From Paenibacillus terrae (lineage in GTDB: Bacteria; Bacillota; Bacilli; Paenibacillales; Paenibacillaceae), in assembly GCF_000943545.1 (NCBI RefSeq), contig NZ_JTHP01000018.1, positions 1 through 64,000 of the forward strand: a DNA stretch of 64,000 nucleotides, in the 5' to 3' direction. This document shows, piece by piece, positions 35,201-44,375 of this stretch. A program made the position numbers and the translations under genes. Position 1 is the first letter of the stretch. Each line of letters opens with the position of its first letter. The notes under the pieces are model-generated. The model did not search any database. It saw only the letters and a program-made list of their open reading frames with translations, and had not been told where the DNA came from.

Positions 35201-35302
35201 ATGGATTTGTTTTATATCCTTTTTCTTGTAGTCGTGGCGCTGGGAGGCCTCGGTGGAGTTATTTGGTTCCTGAGAGCAGTTGAAAAGGAAGAATACAACT
35301 AA
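35201..35302 (+). CDS. 33-residue single-span membrane protein
   Basis: MDLFYILFLVVVALGGLGG is followed by VIWFLRAVEKEEYN: one hydrophobic span with a charged cytosolic tail. GGGGGTAAG lies about 10 bases before the ATG and a strong terminator follows at 35344. Its size and topology recall small subunits of terminal oxidases (CydX/CydS, CcoQ), but no oxidase operon is adjacent. It lies between the NADH oxidase and the formate/nitrite channel. The gene is inferred from start site, composition and terminator; function is unknown. Confidence 0.55.
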   Translation: MDLFYILFLVVVALGGLGGVIWFLRAVEKEEYN

Positions 35303-35343
35303 ATGTAAAGCGCATAGTAGCGCAGTAGACGTAATAATACATG

Positions 35344-35379
35344 AAAAACAGTCCTTTATCCAAGGGCTGTTTTTTTTAA
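35344..35379 (+). terminator. terminator after the 33-residue gene
   Basis: AAAACAGTCCTT/AAGGGCTGTTTT hairpin with a run of eight T. Confidence 0.85.
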
Positions 35380-35424
35380 TATTTCAGTATTTTGCATCAT
35401 TCGATTCCCAACGCTCGAAAGTAC

Positions 35425-35462
35425 AATATATAGACGAATTAAACCGTTTCGATCTATATATT
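35425..35462. repeat. interrupted palindrome, copy 1
   Basis: AATATATAGA-CGAA, central TTAAACCG, then TTTCGA-TCTATATATT. A second copy with compensating changes in both arms is at 47736-47769. The central TAAACC is conserved. It lies upstream of the formate/nitrite channel gene. Possible operator of a TetR-type protein or structured RNA element. Confidence 0.6.
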
Positions 35463-35511
35463 GCTGATTTGAAAACGCTCTTGGGATTTATGCAAAATAC
35501 TCATTCAATAA

Positions 35512-35539
35512 AGTGATTTTTTTCACAAACAAAATCACT
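35512..35539 (+). promoter_or_regulatory. Rex/FNR-type palindrome upstream of the channel gene
   Basis: AGTGATTTTTTTCACA (35512-35527) fits the AGTGA-N6-TCACA form also found before nox. It overlaps a second inverted repeat, AGTGATTTT/AAAATCACT (35512-35539). The shared motif suggests joint control of nox and the channel. Confidence 0.5.
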
Positions 35540-35600
35540 GATTTTAAATAAAATATGAGAGAGAACATTCGAGTAAAAAGATGTTAAAGGAGCGGAATAT

Positions 35601-36449
35601 ATGGCAAGTTATAAACCGGGGCAGATTGCTGAAAAGACGGTGGAAACAGGAGTGGCCAAAGCGAACAATCCATGGACTGTGGCAGTGGTATTGGGATTTT
35701 TGGCAGGTGCATTTATTGCGCTTGGTTTTTTGCTGGATATACGTGTTATCGCAAGTGCGCCCAAAGAATGGGGAAGTATTGCTACTTTTATTGGAGCAGC
35801 CGTGTTCCCTGTAGGTCTGGTATTGGTATTGATCGGAGGCGGAGAATTACTGACCGGTAATATGATGGCTGTACCTTTGGCGAGATGGGCAGGACGGATT
35901 AAGACCGGGGCGATGTTCCGTAATTTGGCGATTATTACGCTTAGTAATTTTGCAGGTGCGTTGTTTGTTGCCTTTTTCTTTGGTCATGTGCTGGGTTTAA
36001 CCGAGACAGGACCTTACTTGGACAAAGTGGTGGATATGGCGGGACACAAGCTGCATGAAAGCTTTTTGCAATCGTTTATATCCGGTATTGGATGTAACTG
36101 GCTGGTAGCGCTGGCTGTATGGTTGGCGTATAGCACGGATTCGATCGGCGGCAAAATTATGGGGATCTGGTTCCCGACGATGGCCTTTGTAGCTATCGGA
36201 TTTCAGCACGTTGTAGCCAATATGTTTCTGATTCCGGCGGCTATTTTCGCAGGTCATTTTTCATGGGCAGATTATGTCATGAACTTCATTCCGGTTTGGC
36301 TGGGGAATTTGGTGGGAGGAAGCATGTTCGTAGCTGGAGCTTACTGGTTGGCATATTTGAAAAAACCTCATTCCGCTGTACATCCTGTGAATGATTCATC
36401 TCAGGCACCCTCGTCTACTGCAACAACTCCGTTGAGTGACCATGCCTGA
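35601..36449 (+). CDS. formate/nitrite transporter (FocA/NirC family)
   Basis: A 282-residue pentameric channel protein of the FNT family. Hydrophobic segments alternate as expected and the family signatures are visible: FPVGLVLVLIGGGELLTGNM (first pore helix with the GxELxTGN motif) and GIGCNWLVALAVWLA, with FQHVVANMFLIPAAI late, carrying the conserved pore His. Start after AAAGGAGCGGAATAT. A neighbouring molybdopterin oxidoreductase fits formate, and an anaerobic nitrite role is equally possible. It ends at a very strong terminator. Confidence 0.92.
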   Translation: MASYKPGQIAEKTVETGVAKANNPWTVAVVLGFLAGAFIALGFLLDIRVIASAPKEWGSIATFIGAAVFPVGLVLVLIGGGELLTGNMMAVPLARWAGRIKTGAMFRNLAIITLSNFAGALFVAFFFGHVLGLTETGPYLDKVVDMAGHKLHESFLQSFISGIGCNWLVALAVWLAYSTDSIGGKIMGIWFPTMAFVAIGFQHVVANMFLIPAAIFAGHFSWADYVMNFIPVWLGNLVGGSMFVAGAYWLAYLKKPHSAVHPVNDSSQAPSSTATTPLSDHA

Positions 36450-36480
36450 TTAAGCTGGGCTTAGAAAATGGCAACAAAGC

Positions 36481-36533
36481 AAATCCGCCATGACAGGTCC
36501 GGGGGAACGAAACCTGTCATGGCGGATTTTTTT
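36481..36533 (+). terminator. strong terminator after the channel gene
   Basis: Perfect 18-bp stem starting AAATCCGCCATGACAGGT, with a 13-base loop and seven T. Confidence 0.95.
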
Positions 36534-36655
36534 GGGAGTGGTCCATGATTTGGCATGGAGGATGAGTGTGCTCTCGTCCAGAATGCCTTGATCTCTTTTA
36601 CCCTTGGTATTCATTACTGAAACAGGTATTGTCAAAAAATAATATAGAATATTAG

Positions 36656-36691
36656 AAATCCGTTTTGCTGGGAGCAGCAAGCGGATTTTTT
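36656..36691 (+). terminator. second terminator-like hairpin
   Basis: AAATCCG-TTTTGCT/AGCA-AG-CGGATTTTTT. It lies 120 bases after the previous terminator with no gene between, and 120 bases before the molybdoenzyme gene. It could be a leader terminator of that gene or the end of a very short transcript. The rest of the 36534-36808 gap shows nothing else. Confidence 0.6.
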
Positions 36692-36808
36692 GAGCTTTGT
36701 GGACGGATTTAGGTTGGCAAAATCCTTCTCTTGCCATAGGACATAGCTGTATATATGATAAGAACAGTGTAATTTTTGGAAACGGTAACGGAAAGGAGCA
36801 TCAACATC

Positions 36809-38941
36809 ATGGATCATCGCAACAGCGCGCCTCCTGAGGCTGTGCTTCAGCAAGACTTGCAAAGGGGGCAGCGAACGACGGAGCGTACGGACGGTGTTTT
36901 TCCGGCTGTATGTCCGCTGGATTGCCCGGATACGTGCGGGCTCCTGCTCCACAAGGAAGATGGAAAGATCGTCAAGGTGACCGGTAATCCGGATCATCCC
37001 ATTACAAAAGGGGCCATTTGCAACAAAGTACGCAATATGACGGAGCGAGTGTATGACCCCGAGCGGCTGCTCTATCCGTTGAAGCGTGTAGGTCCCAAGG
37101 GGCAAGGGAAGTTCGAACGAATTAGCTGGGAAGAGGCAGTGGATACCATTACAGGCCGCTTCAAGGAACTGATTCGCACGGACGGCCCGGAATCTATTCT
37201 CCCCTACAGCTTTTATGGCAATATGGGCGTGTTGAGTGTGGACGGGATGGATCGCCGTTTTTTCAATGCGCTGGGTTCAAGCCAACTGGACCAGACGATT
37301 TGCAGTGTGGCTGGGAATGAAGGCTGGGCATCCGTCATGGGTTTTAAGGGTGGCACCAGTCCGGAGGATACAGAGGATGCTGACCTCATTATTGTATGGG
37401 GTGGAAATATCATCAGCACCAATATGCATCAGGTGGTATTGGCCGAGAAGGCACGTAAAAAAGGTGCCAAGGTGATCGTCATTGATGTCCACCGCAATCG
37501 GACAGCGCAATGGGCGGATTGGTTCATTCCGCTCTACCCGGGAACGGATACTGCGCTCGCGCTGGGTGTTATGCACGTACTGTTCGAGCAAGGGCTGACG
37601 GACGATGAATTTTTGCGCCGCTATACGGTCGGTCATGAGGAACTGCGCGAGCATGTGAGGGCATATACCCCGCAGCGGGTCTCACGTATTACAGGTGTGC
37701 CGGAGGTAGATATTATTCGTCTGGCGGAGATGTACGGACAGGCGCGAGCGGCGTATATCAACATTGGCAACGGGCTTCAACATCACGATAATGGCGGCAT
37801 GAATGTACGCGCGGTTACATGCTTGCCAGCGCTCACCGGGCAATGGCTGAAGCACGGCGGGGGAGCATCACGTTCCAATGGGGCTTACGGCAAATTCAAC
37901 GGTGCCAACCTGGCGCGTCCTGATCTGCGTAAGAACCCGGATGCCCGGGTGATCAACATGAACCAAATCGGCGAAGCGCTGCTACAGAAGGACGAGCCGA
38001 TCAAGGCGCTGTTCGTGTATTGCAGCAATCCGGTTGTCGTAGCACCTGATGCTGATCGGGTGACGCAGGGGTTTGAACGGGAGGATCTGTTTACGGTCGT
38101 TCACGACCTGTTCCTCACCGATACGGCCCGCTATGCGGATATTGTACTGCCTGCGGCGTCTTCTTTTGAAGGCACAGACCTGTATAAATCGTATTGGCAT
38201 CATTATATCCAGATGCAGGAGCCTGTTATTGCTCCACTCGGGGAAAGCAAAAGCAACTATGAGCTGTTTAGCCTGCTTGGACAGGCTATGGGCTTTGATG
38301 AGGCTGCTTTCACGGAAAGCGAAGAGGACATGATCACGGGTGCACTTGATAACCCGACGAATCCTTATCTCAACGGTGTGACCTTGGAAGCCTTAAAAAA
38401 GTCACCTTTTGTCAAACTGGACATGACGCCAAAGGCTACCTATCTGGATCGTCTGACTACGCCTTCGGGCAAGATTGAGCTGTATTCAGCAAAGATGAAG
38501 CAAGCGGGTCTGCCCGAGATGCCTTCGTATGTGCCGCTGATCGAAGGATATGACGGAGAGCATCGACCGCAAGCGGACGAGCGGTTCCCGCTGATGTTTA
38601 TTTCGCCACCGAATCATAATTTTCTGAATTCAACGTTCGCGAATTTGCCCAAGCATCAGCGGCTGGAACGGGAACCTTTGCTGCAAATTCACCCGGAGGA
38701 TGCTCAGGCAAGAGACATCGCGGACGGTGATCCGGTTACGGTATGGAACGACCGGGGAACGTATGAGCTGGAAGCCAAGGTCACGGATCTGATGCTGCCT
38801 GGTACGGTGATTAGCCAAGGTTTATGGTGGGAAGGTAAAGGACGCAGACAGCGTGCCAATGTGTTAACCTCTGATCGGCTGTCGGATATGGGGCGGGGGG
38901 CTACTTTCTTTTCAACGGTGGTGAATGTGAAACGCCAATGA
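36809..38941 (+). CDS. molybdopterin oxidoreductase (DMSO reductase family, one [4Fe-4S])
   Basis: A soluble Mo-bis-MGD enzyme of about 710 residues, started at the ATG at 36809 after AAAGGAGC; a TTG 33 bases upstream has no site. The N-terminal cluster motif is CPLDCPDTCGLLL with the fourth Cys in KGAICNKVRN. The Mo-cofactor domains follow (IIVWGGNIISTNMHQVVL; ALFVYCSNPVVVAPD), and the C-terminal barrel has PGTVISQGLWW. Most similar in outline to the short YyaE-type formate dehydrogenase-like proteins of Bacillus. The neighbouring FNT channel suggests formate as substrate, but the motif set alone does not define it. No signal peptide. Confidence 0.85.
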   Translation: MDHRNSAPPEAVLQQDLQRGQRTTERTDGVFPAVCPLDCPDTCGLLLHKEDGKIVKVTGNPDHPITKGAICNKVRNMTERVYDPERLLYPLKRVGPKGQGKFERISWEEAVDTITGRFKELIRTDGPESILPYSFYGNMGVLSVDGMDRRFFNALGSSQLDQTICSVAGNEGWASVMGFKGGTSPEDTEDADLIIVWGGNIISTNMHQVVLAEKARKKGAKVIVIDVHRNRTAQWADWFIPLYPGTDTALALGVMHVLFEQGLTDDEFLRRYTVGHEELREHVRAYTPQRVSRITGVPEVDIIRLAEMYGQARAAYINIGNGLQHHDNGGMNVRAVTCLPALTGQWLKHGGGASRSNGAYGKFNGANLARPDLRKNPDARVINMNQIGEALLQKDEPIKALFVYCSNPVVVAPDADRVTQGFEREDLFTVVHDLFLTDTARYADIVLPAASSFEGTDLYKSYWHHYIQMQEPVIAPLGESKSNYELFSLLGQAMGFDEAAFTESEEDMITGALDNPTNPYLNGVTLEALKKSPFVKLDMTPKATYLDRLTTPSGKIELYSAKMKQAGLPEMPSYVPLIEGYDGEHRPQADERFPLMFISPPNHNFLNSTFANLPKHQRLEREPLLQIHPEDAQARDIADGDPVTVWNDRGTYELEAKVTDLMLPGTVISQGLWWEGKGRRQRANVLTSDRLSDMGRGATFFSTVVNVKRQ

Positions 38942-38988
38942 AATAATGTGTTGTTATGGTGTCAGATGCTAAAGGAGAAACAAAATAT

Positions 38989-40242
38989 ATGAAATGGTTG
39001 GATTCTTATCCGAAAGAAGTGAAAGTGTTTCTCGTCGCCAGCCTGATTAATTCCGCCGGAAGCTCTCTAATGTGGCCGTTGGTTAGCATGTATGTGTTTG
39101 ACGAGCTGCACCGCAGTATGGGAGATGCGGGGATTGCGATTTTGGTGCAGTCTCTGGGCGGGATTTTTGGTCAGGTGTTAGGAGGAGCCCTTTATCACCG
39201 CATTGGGGCCAAAAAACTGATTGTCGGCTCGCTGGCAATGAACGCGTTGGGACTTCTCACGCTTCCGTTTACCAGCGGTCACTGGATTGCGTTTGTTATT
39301 ATGATGGGCTTTATCGGCTTTTTTAATGTCGTATCTGTGCCCGCGATTCAGGCATTTGTAGGTTTTCGCTTTGCTGACCGCCGTGGAGAGCTGTTCAACA
39401 TTATCTATGTTGCCAATAATATAGGGGTGGCGTTGGGAACGGGACTGAGCGGCGTTCTGGCCGATCTCTCCTATCAGCTCAGCTTTGTCATGAACGGGAT
39501 TACCTCTGCGGTATTTGCCGGATTTTTCTGGTCCTATCTGAGCAGGGTAGATCGGGAAGAGGGGGAAGTTCAGCTCAGCAAGTCCGTGAAGAAAAGAACA
39601 GAGGAAATACCAGCGCGGCTGCTTTTCCGTGATACCAGGCTGTATCTCTTCGTCGGGTTGGGCTCGCTCTTTTTATGGTTCGGTAATTCGATCTGGAATA
39701 CGGGAGTGTCCCCGTATATTATTGAGCAGGGCTTGCCTAAAACGATGTACGGGCTACTATGGACACTGAACGGTGTGCTTATTTTTGCTGCACAGCCGAT
39801 TATTTTCTGGCTCAAGCGTCTTTATGCCCGGCATGCTTCGGCTCAAATGACGTGGGCCGGAGGATTTTATTTGGTAGCCTATATTGTCATGCTAGGCACA
39901 CAGAACTATACGGGGATGATATTCGCCATGGTTTTGGCAACCCTGGGAGAGATGCTGATCGCACCAGCGGTTCCAGCATTTTTGTCCGACCACGGAGGTC
40001 GGGGAGCACCTTTTTACATCGGCTTAGTAGGGGGGATTGGCGCTGCCGGACGGGTGATGGGGCCTTATATTATGGGGAGGCTATATGATGGCGGAGGTCT
40101 GCCACCCACACTTTGGCTGGCAGCGGGCGTGGCGGTTTTGTCCATCCTGTTCTTTATTCTGCATAGCGGATTGAACCGTTCCCGCTGTGAAGAGGCTGCT
40201 TTTGAGACTACTACGTCCAAGGCAGACGTTTCCAGTTCTTAA
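38989..40242 (+). CDS. MFS transporter
   Basis: A 417-residue, twelve-span major facilitator permease, started at the ATG at 38989 after AAAGGAG. The loop 2-3 signature appears as GGALYHRIGAKKLI and loop 8-9 is short. The C-terminal half repeats the fold (YIGLVGGIGAAGRVMGPYIM). It resembles drug-efflux MFS proteins; the substrate is unknown. It follows the molybdoenzyme by 47 bases and may share its transcript. Confidence 0.88.
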   Translation: MKWLDSYPKEVKVFLVASLINSAGSSLMWPLVSMYVFDELHRSMGDAGIAILVQSLGGIFGQVLGGALYHRIGAKKLIVGSLAMNALGLLTLPFTSGHWIAFVIMMGFIGFFNVVSVPAIQAFVGFRFADRRGELFNIIYVANNIGVALGTGLSGVLADLSYQLSFVMNGITSAVFAGFFWSYLSRVDREEGEVQLSKSVKKRTEEIPARLLFRDTRLYLFVGLGSLFLWFGNSIWNTGVSPYIIEQGLPKTMYGLLWTLNGVLIFAAQPIIFWLKRLYARHASAQMTWAGGFYLVAYIVMLGTQNYTGMIFAMVLATLGEMLIAPAVPAFLSDHGGRGAPFYIGLVGGIGAAGRVMGPYIMGRLYDGGGLPPTLWLAAGVAVLSILFFILHSGLNRSRCEEAAFETTTSKADVSSS

Positions 40243-40345
40243 GTCCTAATAAAGACTGTGACAAGCTCGTGATTATGGTACAATAAATGACGAATGGTTG
40301 CTGCCTATACTTCAGGAAAGCCTTCACAGGAAGGATTGAAAGAAA

Positions 40346-40840
40346 TTGCTTACAAGTCAACCCCTGACGATACGTCATTCGGAGATGAAGGATGCTCCTG
40401 ATCTGATTGCGCTGGATGAATTGGTATGGAATGAACGAACGGCCCCCGCCTCGCTGTCATGGAAGTCGCGTGGGGAGTTTTTGCGCAATACGCCTCCGGG
40501 CTCTCAACTGGTCGCTATCGAACAGGGAGTGCTCTGCGGTTATATCGGATTTCGTTCTCCAACGCTGTTGGCTAGTAATTGCCATGTATTGGAAATAAAT
40601 ATAGCCGTGCATCCAGCCTATCACCGCAAAGGTATTGGGATGGCGCTTATGAACGCCATGAAGGATATTGCAGCCGCTGAGGGCATTCGCAAGTTAAGCT
40701 TGCGGGTACTCTCGTGCAACACGGAGGCCCTAATGTTTTATGAAAAATGCGGATTCTCGATCGAAGGACGTTTGCATGAGGAGTTTTACATAGCAGGCCA
40801 ATTCGTGGACGATGTGTTAATGGCCTATTTCTTAAAATAG
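40346..40840 (+). CDS. GNAT-family N-acetyltransferase
   Basis: A 164-residue acetyltransferase. The acetyl-CoA loop is VHPAYHRKGIGMALMNAM (R/Q-x-x-G-x-G/A form), preceded by the beta-4 strand LEINIAV, and followed by LRVLSCNTEALMFYEKCGF. Start TTG after AGGAAGGATTG. Closest in outline to RimI/PhnO-like small-molecule or protein acetylases; substrate unknown. Confidence 0.85.
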   Translation: MLTSQPLTIRHSEMKDAPDLIALDELVWNERTAPASLSWKSRGEFLRNTPPGSQLVAIEQGVLCGYIGFRSPTLLASNCHVLEINIAVHPAYHRKGIGMALMNAMKDIAAAEGIRKLSLRVLSCNTEALMFYEKCGFSIEGRLHEEFYIAGQFVDDVLMAYFLK

Positions 40841-40896
40841 ACATGGATTCTATAGCGCAATCAGTTTCTTATAGCATCCTATAAGCCGTTCATAAG

Positions 40897-40938
40897 GAAC
40901 AGCGCCGCAGACCCTAAACGGGTTGCGGCGCTGTTTTA
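40897..40938. terminator. bidirectional terminator between convergent acetyltransferases
   Basis: Perfect 12-bp stem AACAGCGCCGCA/TGCGGCGCTGTT with T-rich flank, placed between the two genes' 3' ends. Confidence 0.9.
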
Positions 40939-40948
40939 TGGTGCAAGG

Positions 40949-41497
40949 TTACCGAAGCTGTTTCCACTCGCTCTGGAGCATGCCGTACACAGCATGGTTC
41001 ATATAGCCGTCGGGCAGCAGTTCCGCTTCGCGGATAATACCTTCGAGCACGAAGCCCAGACGCTCCGGGATCCCCCGGCTGCGGCGGTTGGTGGTGGCGC
41101 AACGGATTTCGATCCGGTGAAGGTCCAGCTCTATCAGCGCATACTCGATGAATACGCGGCATGCGCTGGTCATAAGACCTTGTCCTTCGTAACCGTGTCC
41201 AAGCCAGTATCCAATGCTGACCGAACGGTGAGTCCAATTGACTTCATGGTAGCTGATGATGCCAGCCAACTCATTATCCAGCCAGATTCCGGCGGTCACG
41301 CTGCCGTTCTCTGCGGCTTGCTTTAAGGCGCTCTGCACAAACTGCTCTGTGTGGCTGACTTCCGTGGTGGAATCCACCCATGGAAGCCACTGACGCAGGC
41401 GGTCACGGGACATTTCGATCAGCTCAAACAGAGGCTGCACATGCTCCTTGGTGAGCGGACGAAGGACGGTGCGTTCGTCCAACGCGTATGTAAACAT
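40949..41497 (-). CDS. RimJ/RimL-type GNAT acetyltransferase
   Basis: A 182-residue acetyltransferase of the ribosomal-protein N-terminal acetylase type (YdaF-like). Signatures are VLRPLTKEHVQPLFELIE at the N-terminus, SIGYWLGHGYEGQGLMTSA around the acetyl-CoA loop, and the RIEIRCATTNRRSRGIPERLGF block. In the last, the usual N-x-x-S-x-x-V/A-x-E-K-L-G-F is well kept. It acts in the cytoplasm; substrate may be ribosomal L7/L12 or a small molecule. Confidence 0.88.
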   Translation of the reverse strand: MFTYALDERTVLRPLTKEHVQPLFELIEMSRDRLRQWLPWVDSTTEVSHTEQFVQSALKQAAENGSVTAGIWLDNELAGIISYHEVNWTHRSVSIGYWLGHGYEGQGLMTSACRVFIEYALIELDLHRIEIRCATTNRRSRGIPERLGFVLEGIIREAELLPDGYMNHAVYGMLQSEWKQLR

Positions 41498-41581
41498 GAT
41501 TGATCCCCTCTTTCACTCGGAAAATCGCTAAACCAGCCAGTCTAGCATTTAATCCCATGCTACCTTATTCTGCGAGAGTCG

Positions 41582-42307
41582 TCAAAATGGAGAGGAAGCT
41601 GCAAACTCAATAGGTCCCACCCGGAACCGTCCATGCTCATATACATACTTCAGCTCCAAATCCCCTACAAATTCGGTTGGGGATACGCTGCCCGATACGG
41701 TGGCGCGCAGAGGGGGCTGTTCGGCATCGTACATGACGACAGAGCTGAAATCGAGACGGTTTGTAAAATGGGCTGGATCATCGTAAAACGCCGATGCTTT
41801 GGGGTCGATCGTGTGTGTGATGCCATCAATCGTAACTGCAATATGCACCTGCTGGTTGTGGTCACGCAGCTTCACACTGCTATGGACACGCTGAGATACG
41901 GCATCTGTCGCCGATTCAACCGCATACTCTTCCATTGTCTGTGCGTTGACGATATGAAGCTCCTGCAATTCGACACCCGTGCCTGAAGCACGGGTCAGGA
42001 TGACTACAGCTTCGTGAACGCCATCGCCGTTTACATCCGTATAGTACAACTGTGGTGTGGTAGCGACATCTGCTGAGCCTGACCATGCGAATGTACGACG
42101 CTGCTGGCCGATTTCCAGCGTGGCTGTACGGAATAGCCCCTGGGACGGCTCCTCAACATACAATTTGACGGATGAGTCTTCAGGAGCGACGGCTAACGGA
42201 CGAGATTGTATGGGTTCAGGTGCCGGATCCGGTGAAGGATGACCGGAAATTATACCGGAAGAGGACAAAAGCATAGACAGCAGGATTACGATGAGTAGCT
42301 TAAACAC
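41582..42307 (-). CDS. secreted protein of unknown function
   Basis: A 241-residue exported protein with a GTG start after AAAAGGAGAACCC. Its signal peptide is LLIVILLSMLLSSSGIIS, followed by a proline-rich linker. The body contains YYTDVNGDGVHEAVVIL, a Ca-binding-like FG-GAP/VCBS repeat, and is otherwise beta-rich (VKLYVEE, KYVYEHGRFRVGP). No cysteine lipobox. I do not recognise the family; a cell-envelope role is likely. Divergent from glnS. Confidence 0.65.
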   Translation of the reverse strand: MFKLLIVILLSMLLSSSGIISGHPSPDPAPEPIQSRPLAVAPEDSSVKLYVEEPSQGLFRTATLEIGQQRRTFAWSGSADVATTPQLYYTDVNGDGVHEAVVILTRASGTGVELQELHIVNAQTMEEYAVESATDAVSQRVHSSVKLRDHNQQVHIAVTIDGITHTIDPKASAFYDDPAHFTNRLDFSSVVMYDAEQPPLRATVSGSVSPTEFVGDLELKYVYEHGRFRVGPIEFAASSPF

Positions 42308-42515
42308 GGGTGGGTTCTCCTTTTCCGGGTAAAATAAAAGATATATACACTATAACGAATTTATTTGTCAGAAATGTTAACTCTTTTTCATAACTTGTTA
42401 CTTTTTGGACTGAAGAGGGCATAAGGTTTTTCATTTTATTGAGTTATGCGGTGTGAAAGGGTATATTTAAGGGAACAGATTTTGTACAGATTACACGGAA
42501 GAAAGGTTGATTAGC

Positions 42516-44195
42516 GTGGAGAAGCCGATCACTCCCCCCAATTTTATTAAGAGTGTCATTGAAGAGGACTTACGTACTGGTAAGGTAAAGGAAGTTGTTA
42601 CACGCTTTCCACCGGAGCCGAACGGATATTTGCACATTGGACATGCCAAAGCCATCTGGATCAATTTCTCGTTGGGAGATGAATTCGGAGGACGCACCAA
42701 CCTGCGTTTTGACGATACGAATCCGGCGAAGGAAGACACGGAATACGTGAACTCCATTCAGGAGGACGTGAAGTGGCTCGGTTATGAATGGGAGGAAAAA
42801 CATTTTGCCTCCAACTATTTTGACGAAATGTACAAACGCGCCGTTCTGCTGATCCAAAAGGGTAAAGCCTACGTGGACGATCAAAGCGCGGATCAAATCC
42901 GCGAAACTCGTGGCACACTGACCGAACCGGGGCAAAACAGTCCTTACCGTGAACGTAGCGTGGAGGAAAATTTCAAGCTGTTCGAAGAAATGCGTGCAGG
43001 GAAATACCAAAACGGTGAAAAGGTGCTGCGTGCCAAAATTGATATGGCTTCGGGAAATATTAATTTACGTGATCCGGTGATTTACCGTATTTCGCATACC
43101 GAGCATCACAACACGGGTGGCAAATGGTGCATTTACCCGATGTATTCCTACGCTCATCCGCTGGAGGATGCCATCGAGGGTGTAACGCACTCACTCTGTT
43201 CGCTGGAGTTTGAGGATCAGCGTCCGCTGTACGATTGGGTTGTAGCTGAATGCGAGATGGAAAAGGTACCGCACCAATACGAATTTGGACGGCTGAACCT
43301 GGCTCAAACCGTAACCAGCAAGCGTAAACTCAAGCTTCTGGTAGATGAGAAGCATGTAGACGGTTGGGATGATCCGCGTATGCCAACGATTTCCGGTTTG
43401 CGCCGCCGTGGCTATACGCCGGAAGCTATCCGGAGCTTTGTATATGAGACGGGCATTTCCAAAGCCTACGGCGTGATCGACCTGCAAGTGCTGGAGCATT
43501 TTGCACGTGAGGACTTGAAGCTACAGGCACCTCGTACAATGGCGGTCATTGATCCGTTGAAGGTGGTCATTACGAACTATCCTGAAGGTCAGGTTGAAAT
43601 GCTGGAAGCGGAAAACAACACGGAAAATCCGGAGCTGGGCACACGCCAAATTCCGTTTTCGCGTGAGATTTATATCGAGCGTGAGGATTTCATGGAGAAT
43701 CCGCCGAGCAAATACTTCCGCCTGTTCCCTGGCAATGAAGTACGCCTCAAGCATGCTTATTTCATCAAATGTAACGATGTCATTAAAGATGCGGATGGTC
43801 ATGTAACGGAAATCCATTGTACCTACGATATAGAAACCAAGAGCGGATCTGGCTTTACCGGACGTAAAGTCAAAGGCACAATCCATTGGGTGGAGGCTAC
43901 TCAGGCCGTTTCTGCTGAATTCCGCCTGTATGAGCCTTTGATTAACGCAGAAGATCCGGAAGCGGTTGAAGAGGATGGAACGGAAAAAACCTTCCTCGAC
44001 CAATTGAATCCAAACTCTCTGGAAATTGCTCACGGCTTTGTCGAGCCGAATATGAAGGAAGCACAATCGCAGGACAAGTTCCAATTTTTCCGTCATGGTT
44101 ATTTTAGTGTCGATCCGAAGCTTTCCAAGCCGGGTGAGCCCGTATTCAACCGTGTGGTATCACTGAAAAGCTCTTTCCAATTGCCTAAGCAATAG
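42516..44195 (+). CDS. glnS: glutaminyl-tRNA synthetase
   Basis: A class I synthetase charging tRNA-Gln directly. The GTG at 42516 follows GAAAGG at correct spacing; a TTG nine bases earlier is too close to it. This gives 559 residues. The HIGH motif is [13 protein letters not shown], the KMSKS variant is VTSKRKL, and [10 protein letters not shown] is the glutamine/GluRS-class marker. Two beta-barrel anticodon-binding domains follow ([20 protein letters not shown] is typical of GlnRS). Most Firmicutes lack GlnRS and use GatCAB amidation, so its presence here is a lineage trait. No T-box is visible upstream. Confidence 0.97.
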   Translation: MEKPITPPNFIKSVIEEDLRTGKVKEVVTRFPPEPNGYLHIGHAKAIWINFSLGDEFGGRTNLRFDDTNPAKEDTEYVNSIQEDVKWLGYEWEEKHFASNYFDEMYKRAVLLIQKGKAYVDDQSADQIRETRGTLTEPGQNSPYRERSVEENFKLFEEMRAGKYQNGEKVLRAKIDMASGNINLRDPVIYRISHTEHHNTGGKWCIYPMYSYAHPLEDAIEGVTHSLCSLEFEDQRPLYDWVVAECEMEKVPHQYEFGRLNLAQTVTSKRKLKLLVDEKHVDGWDDPRMPTISGLRRRGYTPEAIRSFVYETGISKAYGVIDLQVLEHFAREDLKLQAPRTMAVIDPLKVVITNYPEGQVEMLEAENNTENPELGTRQIPFSREIYIEREDFMENPPSKYFRLFPGNEVRLKHAYFIKCNDVIKDADGHVTEIHCTYDIETKSGSGFTGRKVKGTIHWVEATQAVSAEFRLYEPLINAEDPEAVEEDGTEKTFLDQLNPNSLEIAHGFVEPNMKEAQSQDKFQFFRHGYFSVDPKLSKPGEPVFNRVVSLKSSFQLPKQ

Positions 44196-44243
44196 GTTAT
44201 TGGAAAGCATGGGACGGATGGCAGCCTCGTGCGACCAAGTCAA

Positions 44244-44276
44244 AAAGGAGTCTGCCATCGGCAGACTCCTTTACTT
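44244..44276 (+). terminator. terminator of glnS
   Basis: Perfect 13-bp stem AAAGGAGTCTGCC/GGCAGACTCCTTT with a three-base loop. Confidence 0.92.
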
Positions 44277-44375
44277 TACGCTCACGGGCTTCATATATAA
44301 TGATAGTTGGCGGTACTAGACATCCCTGTCTGTAAGGGGCAAGCAAGAGAAGGGTGTTATATTCCTCGGGTGTTG

